Shown: positions 57,972 through 64,000 of the stretch, piece after piece
Layout: every line of letters starts with the position of its first letter
Numbering within the stretch: the stretch's first letter is position 1
Origin: an uncultured Gammaproteobacteria bacterium
GTDB lineage: Bacteria; Pseudomonadota; Gammaproteobacteria; Pseudomonadales; Porticoccaceae
Length of the DNA stretch: 64,000 bases
Direction: 5' to 3'
Assembly (NCBI GenBank): GCA_913058345.1
Contig: CAJXQR010000001.1
Span: 372,001 to 436,000, forward strand
Position numbers and translations under genes: made by a program
Notes under the pieces: generated by a model
What the model was told of the DNA's origin: nothing
Seen by the model: the letters and a program-made list of their open reading frames with translations, nothing else
Database searches by the model: none

Positions 57972-58805
57972 ATGACTCCCGCAAACAGTTCACATTCCAA
58001 CGCGTGCGACGCCCACAGTAACGAAAGCCTTTGGCAACAGCTGGTTGACGAAGTCTCCGTCACTGCTCGCCGTGAACCCGTACTCGCTAGTTTTTTACAC
58101 GCCACCATTTTAAATCATCTTGATTTGGCTGCTGCTCTGAGTTTCCATCTCGCGAATAAATTACACAATGACATCACCCCTGCTTTATTAGTGCGAGAGG
58201 TGTTTGACGATGCTTTTAACAGTGACCCGGCAATTATCGACAAAGCACGCTGCGATATCATTGCCATTTACGAACGGGATTCTGCCAGCCACGATTTTTC
58301 CACACCGTTCCTGTACTACAAAGGCTTTCACGCCCTCACAGCCTACCGCGTCGCCCATTGGCTGTGGCACAACCAACGTCGCCCGTTGGCATTGGTCCTG
58401 CAAAATCGCATCTCAGTCGTTCTCGGTGTCGATATTCACCCCGCCGCAGAAATTGGCAAGGGCATTATGTTTGACCACGCCACGGGTCTGGTGATCGGCG
58501 AAACAGCCGTGATTGAAGACTGCGTCTCTATTTTGCAATCGGTCACACTGGGCGGTACCGGTAAAGAATCGGGTGATCGGCACCCCAAAGTCCGGCGCGG
58601 CGTACTGATTGGCCCCGGCGCCATAATACTCGGCAATATAGAAATTGGTGAAGGTTCGAAAATTGCTGCTGCTAGCGTGGTACTAAAAGATGTGCCACCC
58701 CATTCGATTGTTGCTGGTGTGCCGGCAACAATAGTCGGCTCAACGAATGACGAGGACCCAGCAGAGAAGATGGATCACGGGCTGGATAGCTGTACTGGTG
58801 ATTAA
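57972..58805 (+). CDS. cysE: serine O-acetyltransferase
   Basis: A 277-residue first enzyme of cysteine synthesis, acetylating serine from acetyl-CoA. The N-terminal helical domain is followed by the left-handed beta helix of hexapeptide repeats (GVDIHPAAEIGKGIMFDHATGLVIGETAVIEDCVSILQSVTLGGTG), in which DHATG carries the catalytic His. The acyl-CoA loop RHPKVRRGVLIGPGAIILGN follows. Length is normal. The C-terminal tail (~30 acidic residues) is where cysteine feedback acts in relatives. Confidence 0.95.
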   Translation: MTPANSSHSNACDAHSNESLWQQLVDEVSVTARREPVLASFLHATILNHLDLAAALSFHLANKLHNDITPALLVREVFDDAFNSDPAIIDKARCDIIAIYERDSASHDFSTPFLYYKGFHALTAYRVAHWLWHNQRRPLALVLQNRISVVLGVDIHPAAEIGKGIMFDHATGLVIGETAVIEDCVSILQSVTLGGTGKESGDRHPKVRRGVLIGPGAIILGNIEIGEGSKIAAASVVLKDVPPHSIVAGVPATIVGSTNDEDPAEKMDHGLDSCTGD

Positions 58806-58879
58806 TACCTGGAGTTCTTGTAGCTAGAGCCCTTGTAGATAACGCCTTGCAAAAACAGTGCGATTAACAACAATGTAAT

Positions 58880-59839
58880 TCAACGAGTAAAGGCTATCAC
58901 CTCGTCGATGTGCTGCGCGCCGACAAGATGCATCAACAGACGATCGATACCCAATGCCACCCCGGCGCAAGACGGCAAGCCCGCGTCGAGAGCCGCCAAT
59001 AGCTTTTCATCCACCGCTATTTCGGCCTTACCCAGGGCTTTTCGCTGACGATTATCTTCACTAAAACGCCGGCGCTGTTCGTCGGCATCAAGCAATTCAA
59101 AATAACCATTGGCTAGCTCTGTGCGATCGAGGAACACCTCAAAACGCCGTGCCACGGTCACTCCTTGTGTATCAACGCCGAGCTGTGCCAGCGCGCATAG
59201 CGATTCGGGGTAATCGTGTACAAACACGATCCCCGGCGGCAAACGAGCCTCTATTTCAAAACTAAAAATCAAATCTAGACAAGTGGCTCGGCTTTCACCA
59301 CTCATATTTCGCTGGGCAATCTCACTCGCCAACTGCGTTAATTGAGTGAGACTCGCCTGATGCGGATCAATATTGACCGTCGCAAGAAAAATATCTCGAT
59401 AGGTCACTCGATGGGCTGCGGCCTTGGGGGTACACCCCACACTGAGCAATAGTTCAGCGAGTTCTGCCATTAACTGCCCTTCATTCCACCCCGGGCGATA
59501 CCATTCCAGCAGGGTAAATTCAGGATTGTGTTGACGCCCTATGTCATTGGCCCGAAAAGCTTTAGCAAGTGCGTAAATTGGCCCACAGCCGGCTGCCAGC
59601 AGGCGTTTCATAAAGTACTCAGGAGAAGTTTGTAAGTATTGTCCTGAACCCTCGATAGACAAGCTATCGAGATGAGGATCACTCACTGTACGCTCACCCA
59701 ACACCGGTAGATCAACTTCTAATACACGGCGTAAAGCAAAAAACTCTCGCACTTGCGCCAGCAGACGCGCCCTTTTAATCAGTACCTCATGCGGCGCTGT
59801 GGGACGCCATTGAGTGCTTGTATTGATTGGGTCAGGCAC
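58880..59839 (-). CDS. epmA: EF-P--(R)-beta-lysine ligase
   Basis: A 319-residue truncated class II LysRS-like enzyme that attaches (R)-beta-lysine to Lys34 of EF-P. It lacks the N-terminal tRNA anticodon domain. Motif 2 is FRANDIGRQHNPEFTLLEWYR, and motif 3 is GVALGIDRLLMHLVG. The chain begins with RPTAPHEVLIKRARLLAQVREFF, as in GenX/PoxA. It lies beside efp and epmB, giving a full modification set. Confidence 0.97.
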   Translation of the reverse strand: MPDPINTSTQWRPTAPHEVLIKRARLLAQVREFFALRRVLEVDLPVLGERTVSDPHLDSLSIEGSGQYLQTSPEYFMKRLLAAGCGPIYALAKAFRANDIGRQHNPEFTLLEWYRPGWNEGQLMAELAELLLSVGCTPKAAAHRVTYRDIFLATVNIDPHQASLTQLTQLASEIAQRNMSGESRATCLDLIFSFEIEARLPPGIVFVHDYPESLCALAQLGVDTQGVTVARRFEVFLDRTELANGYFELLDADEQRRRFSEDNRQRKALGKAEIAVDEKLLAALDAGLPSCAGVALGIDRLLMHLVGAQHIDEVIAFTR

Positions 59840-59917
59840 AATTAAAAAATTTTGTGAGAATCATCTTCAGGCGCCTAATGTAATCGCAGTAAGACCTAGC
59901 CCTGGAAAATAAACCAC

Positions 59918-60487
59918 TCATTTTTTGGCGCGATTGAGATATTCTCCAGTGCGCGTATCGACGCTCACTAATTCACCTTCATTTAAAAACAACGGTACTT
60001 TAATCACAGCACCCGTACTCAACGTCGCTGGTTTAGTGCCCCCCTGAGCCGTATCGCCCTTGAGCCCAGGATCAGTTTGAGTAATCTCTAAATCAACATG
60101 GTTAGCTGCAGCCACGGCCAGCGGGGAGCCGTTATAGAGCGTCACGACGCAGGTGTCCTGCTCGCGCAGCCACAGAGCAGTATCACCGACAGCGGTTTTA
60201 TCGGCCTGATGCTGCTCGAAAGTCTCAGGTTCCATAAAATGCCAGTACTCTCCATCATTATAGAGATACTGCATGTTTTGCTCGCTGACATCGGCCCCTT
60301 CGAGGCTTTCACCCGATTTAAAAGTGCGATCCCACACACGCCCTGTTTTCAGGTTTTTCAAGCGCACTCGACTAAAGGCCTGTCCTTTACCCGGCTTAAC
60401 AAATTCATTTTCAATAATTGAACAGGGGTCACCGTCGAGCATGACTTTAAGACCGGAGCGGAATTCATTGGTAGAATAGTTGGCCAT
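59918..60487 (-). CDS. efp: elongation factor P
   Basis: A 189-residue protein that relieves ribosome stalling at polyproline. Its three beta-barrel domains include the acceptor loop [13 protein letters not shown], where Lys34 is the residue modified by EpmA. C-terminal [31 protein letters not shown] is typical. It is divergent from epmB with only ~30 bp between starts. Confidence 0.98.
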   Translation of the reverse strand: MANYSTNEFRSGLKVMLDGDPCSIIENEFVKPGKGQAFSRVRLKNLKTGRVWDRTFKSGESLEGADVSEQNMQYLYNDGEYWHFMEPETFEQHQADKTAVGDTALWLREQDTCVVTLYNGSPLAVAAANHVDLEITQTDPGLKGDTAQGGTKPATLSTGAVIKVPLFLNEGELVSVDTRTGEYLNRAKK

Positions 60488-60518
60488 TGTTACCTCTTTA
60501 CGTTATTCAGGGACCATT

Positions 60519-61544
60519 TTGACGGCCGACATCATACCCCACACTAGCCCCGATGCGCACCAGCCATGTTGGCAGGAGCAGCTCGCCACAGCTATCCGCG
60601 ACCCCGCTGAGTTATTAAAACGACTTAACATTGACCCAACACACTTAGACAGCAGTATCGAGGCTCAGCAAGCCTGGTCTATTCGCGTACCCCTGCCCTA
60701 TGTACAACGAATGCGCAAAGGCGACATCAACGACCCCTTGCTGAGACAAGTCTTGCCCCTTGGCTCAGAAATGCTTTCCGTACCCGGTTTTAGCAATGAC
60801 CCTCTAGGCGAAGAAGACGCCAATCCAATTTCTGGTGTGGTTCATAAATATCACGGACGTGCTCTGTTAATAATCAGCCCCGCTTGTGCAATTCATTGTC
60901 GCTACTGTTTCCGACGCCACTTCCCTTACGAGGACAATTCGCTGGGTAAAAGTGAATGGCAGACGGCATTTGATTATCTGTCGAATGACATGAGTATTAG
61001 TGAGGTGATTTATAGTGGCGGGGATCCACTCGCGGCAAACGACAATTTTTTGTTATGGATCACAGAGAAAATTGCTGCCATTCCCCATATTAAACGCCTA
61101 CGTATCCACACCCGCCTGCCTTTAGTAATACCTTCACGCATCACCGATAGTTGCTTGCACTGGTTGACCGCGACACGTTTAAAGGTGGTTATGGTATGGC
61201 ACATCAACCACCCCAATGAAATAGATCACGCTGTTAGACGGACAGCAGGTCTATTAAAGCACCATAATATTGAATTGCTCAATCAATCGGTTTTATTAAA
61301 GCAGGTTAATGACTCAGCACAAACACTCATCTCCTTATCGGAAGCACTTTTTGAAGCCGGCATTTTGCCCTATTACATTCACCGTCTGGACAAGGTGGAT
61401 GGTGCGGCACATTTCGATATTGGTCACGACAAAGTGCAACAACTACAACAGGCCTTATTGGATTTCTTACCCGGGTATTTAGTACCCCGCTTTGTGTTCG
61501 AACAAGCCGGAACGAGCTCCAAACAGGCCTTAAGTAGCCTCTGA
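60519..61544 (+). CDS. epmB: lysine 2,3-aminomutase for EF-P modification
   Basis: A 341-residue radical SAM enzyme that converts lysine to (R)-beta-lysine, the substrate of EpmA. The cluster motif is CAIHCRYC (Cys123, Cys127, Cys130); GGDPL and the PLP-binding region further on are present. The frame opens at 60480 inside efp; the TTG at 60519 was chosen because AGGGA lies 5 bases upstream and the length (341) then matches E. coli (342). Confidence 0.95.
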   Translation: MTADIIPHTSPDAHQPCWQEQLATAIRDPAELLKRLNIDPTHLDSSIEAQQAWSIRVPLPYVQRMRKGDINDPLLRQVLPLGSEMLSVPGFSNDPLGEEDANPISGVVHKYHGRALLIISPACAIHCRYCFRRHFPYEDNSLGKSEWQTAFDYLSNDMSISEVIYSGGDPLAANDNFLLWITEKIAAIPHIKRLRIHTRLPLVIPSRITDSCLHWLTATRLKVVMVWHINHPNEIDHAVRRTAGLLKHHNIELLNQSVLLKQVNDSAQTLISLSEALFEAGILPYYIHRLDKVDGAAHFDIGHDKVQQLQQALLDFLPGYLVPRFVFEQAGTSSKQALSSL

Positions 61545-61997
61545 ACACCTCATGAACGGGCACTGGTAGCTAAGAGCTTGGGCTTGCTCCTCATTTCATG
61601 GCGCCTACTTTTGCTAGACACCGTCGCAATAGTCTGCCCGTACACCGCTTTAGTATGAGCTTGCCTTTTTCATCTCACTGAAAGTACCTATTGTTGATGA
61701 ACCTTAAGGGATTCCGCCATAGCTACGTTGCCCGAACCTAAGTTGATATCACCGAACTTAACGCACAGCACCTAGCTACTGAAAACAAGATAAATGCCAC
61801 ACTGTCCTTTAAAACACATCAATTGCTATATTTTTACAAATTTCTATCTCGACTTTGCTACACAGCAAGCATTATTCAAGCCAATTAGTGTACAAGGGGT
61901 CCTCATTGAATCGTATAATCCTGTAATAATAGTAACGAGAAAAGCACGCCGTGCTTGTGCAATTTTTTCATCATCCTGTAGCTAAAGAAGACCATCT
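61545..61997. other. 453-bp gap upstream of the FimX-like gene
   Basis: No supported gene. AAGCAC-GCC-GTGCTT (61942-61956) followed a few bases later by six T suggests a small hairpin terminator or leader structure 42 bp before the FimX-like start. Confidence 0.45.
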
Positions 61998-64000
61998 ATG
62001 GCAAAAGAAGGAATTTTGAATCTACTCATCGCATATGATGATCGTGGTGACGCCAGTCGAATAGTCAGCCTATTCGATGGCGCATCTTATCAAGTGGATG
62101 CGGAAATCGTAGATTCTGCTGAAGAGCTCACATCCTTATTACAAAGTCGGCACTGGGATTTAGCCATTGGACATTTACAGGCGACTACCCTGCCCGCCAA
62201 AAAGTTAATGGCCAGTATTCGCAGCCAAGGCCTGGATGTACCCGCAATACTCATCAGTAATAACAATGACACCGTCAGTGTTGTTGAGGGCATTCGCATG
62301 GGGGCTACTTACATAGTCCCTGAAGACGAAGATCAATACTTTCTGCTCGCCACAGCCAATACGCTGCAACAGCTAGAGCAACGCCGCGTGCAGCTCGACT
62401 GGAAGGAACGCTATCGCTCTGCTGAAATGCGCTGTGAAGAATTAATGGGTTCTTCAAAAAACGCCATTGCCCTTGTTCAAGATGGTACCTACATCTATGC
62501 CAACGAGCCTTTTAGCCAACTGATGGGCTACCATGACCCCGACGACATTATTATGGCACCGGTCATCGACACTATCGATTCCAGCTTCCAGGCAAGAGTA
62601 AAGCCTTTTCTGAAGCCGCTGGATCCCGACAAGGAGATGGGGAAATCCACACTTTCTCTCAGCTTTGTCGCAGCAAGCGGGCAAAAAACTGAGGTCGAAA
62701 CCAGCATTTGCCAGATCGAATATCAGGGTGATGCCGCTTTACAATTCCTTGTTAAGAATAGCACCCCCAGAAATGTTCTCGCCAATATTAGTGAGGCTAT
62801 AGCAAGTGATCACGCTGATATTGAAGTCGACTCTTCTGCTATTGAGCTAGAATTATCCGAAATAGAACTAGAGCTACCCGAAATAGTTGTCGACAAAATA
62901 AACCTTGAATTGCATGAAATTGATGAAGCTGATACTTCTCAAGTAAACCCCAAGTTGCCTGGATTAGAGTCAGCCGCAACGAAGATAAACGCGTTTGAAA
63001 AAGAGAGAAATACCGTACCCATTCAGACTGAAACAAGTCCGTCGTCAGATAACATTTCAGTGCAAAAAAACAAGCCCCTCACAATAGACCCGCAGGTTAC
63101 CCTTAACAACATTCAACGGGCCATCAGTTCAGCTCAGAGCAGTAGAGGAAAAGACAGTATCATTCTCTGTATTCAGTCTGAACAAGATGCGCAAATTCGA
63201 AGAGATACTAACGAGGAGAATGCCCATCAGGTTTTAGAGGCACTGACCAATTTTGTTGTAGAGCAAACAAGCAACCCTATTGTCTATAGCCAGGATATAC
63301 AGGGTGTCATCAACTTCGTTATTAATGACTTGACGCTACAGGAAGGGAAGCAATTCGCTGTAAGCTTATGCCAACAAGTCTCCGAACATACATTCCAGGT
63401 GGGGGCGCAGAATATGCTCCTGTCAATCAGCGCAAGTATCGGGCTCATTACCAAAAATACGGCCTCTGCGCAGATCTGCATTGAACATTGCCTAAAAACG
63501 CTGGCTGATGCTAATACGGGTTTGTCAGATATCGCGGGCGGAGAAAAAGTTTATGTAATGGATGCGTTGACGCAAACCGACTTCAGTGTTGAATCGGAAG
63601 AAAAAATCACTTTGTTTGGTCAGCAATTGCTCGAAAAGCGGCTAATCGGGATAGCCTTTCAGCCTATTGTTGGTCTTAATGATGAAACGACAGAATTCTA
63701 CGAAGTACTCATGCGACCAAAAATTGAAGAGTACCCCGAGAACATACCCGCCGACTTCATTAGCAAAGTGTTTGATAGCCCCATTGCAGCTGAAATTGAT
63801 CGCTGGGTTATTCTCGAAACTATCAAAAAACTCAGTGCAAAACACAAGACCGCTCCCAATACTTGCCTTTTCATTAATCTTTGTGCGGCAACAATCAATG
63901 ATGAAAAGTTTTGCCCTTGGCTAAAGTTGGCCTTAAGAACAGCCAAAATCCCTCCGCCTAATATCACCTTTCAATTATGTGAAAATGATGCGGGTCGCTA
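61998..64000 (+). CDS. FimX-like c-di-GMP receptor (3' truncated by window)
   Basis: At least 667 residues, open to the window end. Order: a degenerate receiver-like domain (~7-115; MAKEGILNLLIAYDDRGD), a PAS domain (~150-250; ALVQDGTYIYANEPFSQLMGY), a low-complexity acidic linker with repeated IELELxEIELELPEI, a GGDEF-like domain with no GGDEF motif, and the start of an EAL domain in which EAL is replaced by EVL (Glu569-Leu571; FYEVLMRP). Pseudomonas FimX shows the same order and the same EVL. That protein binds c-di-GMP and promotes type IV pilus assembly at a cell pole. The same role is inferred here. Confidence 0.88.
   Translation, partial: MAKEGILNLLIAYDDRGDASRIVSLFDGASYQVDAEIVDSAEELTSLLQSRHWDLAIGHLQATTLPAKKLMASIRSQGLDVPAILISNNNDTVSVVEGIRMGATYIVPEDEDQYFLLATANTLQQLEQRRVQLDWKERYRSAEMRCEELMGSSKNAIALVQDGTYIYANEPFSQLMGYHDPDDIIMAPVIDTIDSSFQARVKPFLKPLDPDKEMGKSTLSLSFVAASGQKTEVETSICQIEYQGDAALQFLVKNSTPRNVLANISEAIASDHADIEVDSSAIELELSEIELELPEIVVDKINLELHEIDEADTSQVNPKLPGLESAATKINAFEKERNTVPIQTETSPSSDNISVQKNKPLTIDPQVTLNNIQRAISSAQSSRGKDSIILCIQSEQDAQIRRDTNEENAHQVLEALTNFVVEQTSNPIVYSQDIQGVINFVINDLTLQEGKQFAVSLCQQVSEHTFQVGAQNMLLSISASIGLITKNTASAQICIEHCLKTLADANTGLSDIAGGEKVYVMDALTQTDFSVESEEKITLFGQQLLEKRLIGIAFQPIVGLNDETTEFYEVLMRPKIEEYPENIPADFISKVFDSPIAAEIDRWVILETIKKLSAKHKTAPNTCLFINLCAATINDEKFCPWLKLALRTAKIPPPNITFQLCENDAGR

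Overview
The window reads as a 64 kb chromosomal segment of a heterotrophic, probably marine gammaproteobacterium (Cellvibrionales/Spongiibacteraceae-like or a relative). The evidence is gene order: dnaE-accA, infC(AUU start)-rpmI-rplT-pheST-ihfA-merR, serB opposite an AhpA/YtjB-type membrane protein, a liu leucine-degradation cluster, a complete EF-P/EpmA/EpmB set and a FimX-like protein. This placement is inferred from synteny and protein character; no database search was possible. No plasmid, phage, IS or CRISPR signature is visible.

Layout. 0-6.7 kb: housekeeping genes (dnaE 3' end, accA, a secreted nuclease, rpmE, priA, a SPOR-domain protein). 6.7-9.7 kb: a gene-poor stretch, a short-tailed PEP-CTERM-like exported protein, and recA with a LexA box inside its promoter. 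9.8-23.3 kb: acyl-CoA catabolism with an epoxide hydrolase, two paralogous acyl-CoA dehydrogenases, two MaoC-fold proteins, a DUF35 protein, a thiolase-fold protein lacking the catalytic Cys, a Zn alcohol dehydrogenase, an HSD10-type SDR and an acyl-CoA synthetase; serB and its divergent membrane neighbour interrupt it. 23.5-31.7 kb: liuR-liuA-(PECR-like SDR)-liuB-liuD-(DUF3365 heme protein)-liuE, without liuC. 32.3-33.6 kb: DUF488 and a ZIP-like transporter. 33.7-41.6 kb: translation genes and two tRNAs (Pro-GGG, Val-GAC). 41.7-48 kb: an undescribed-looking cluster of two DUF7064-like proteins, a CX5R phosphatase, a helical protein and two tandem APH-type kinases. 48-64 kb: gamma-glutamyltransferase, a GNAT fusion, a TonB-dependent receptor, malate synthase G with a LysR regulator, comF, cysE, epmA/efp/epmB, and a FimX-like c-di-GMP protein cut by the window end.

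How the genes fit together. The 11-16.5 kb operon (aldolase-like thiolase fold, DUF35, MaoC-N, MaoC, ACAD) has the component list of the actinobacterial steroid side-chain module (FadE28/29, ChsH1/ChsH2, Ltp2), with ChsH2 split into two genes. It could shorten a branched acyl-CoA by retro-aldol cleavage. The liu cluster takes leucine-derived isovaleryl-CoA to acetoacetate and acetyl-CoA, and malate synthase would support growth on the acetyl-CoA. The kinase/phosphatase/DUF7064 cluster may act on another hydroxylated or branched lipid substrate. It and the retro-aldol-like operon are the two best candidates for new biology here.
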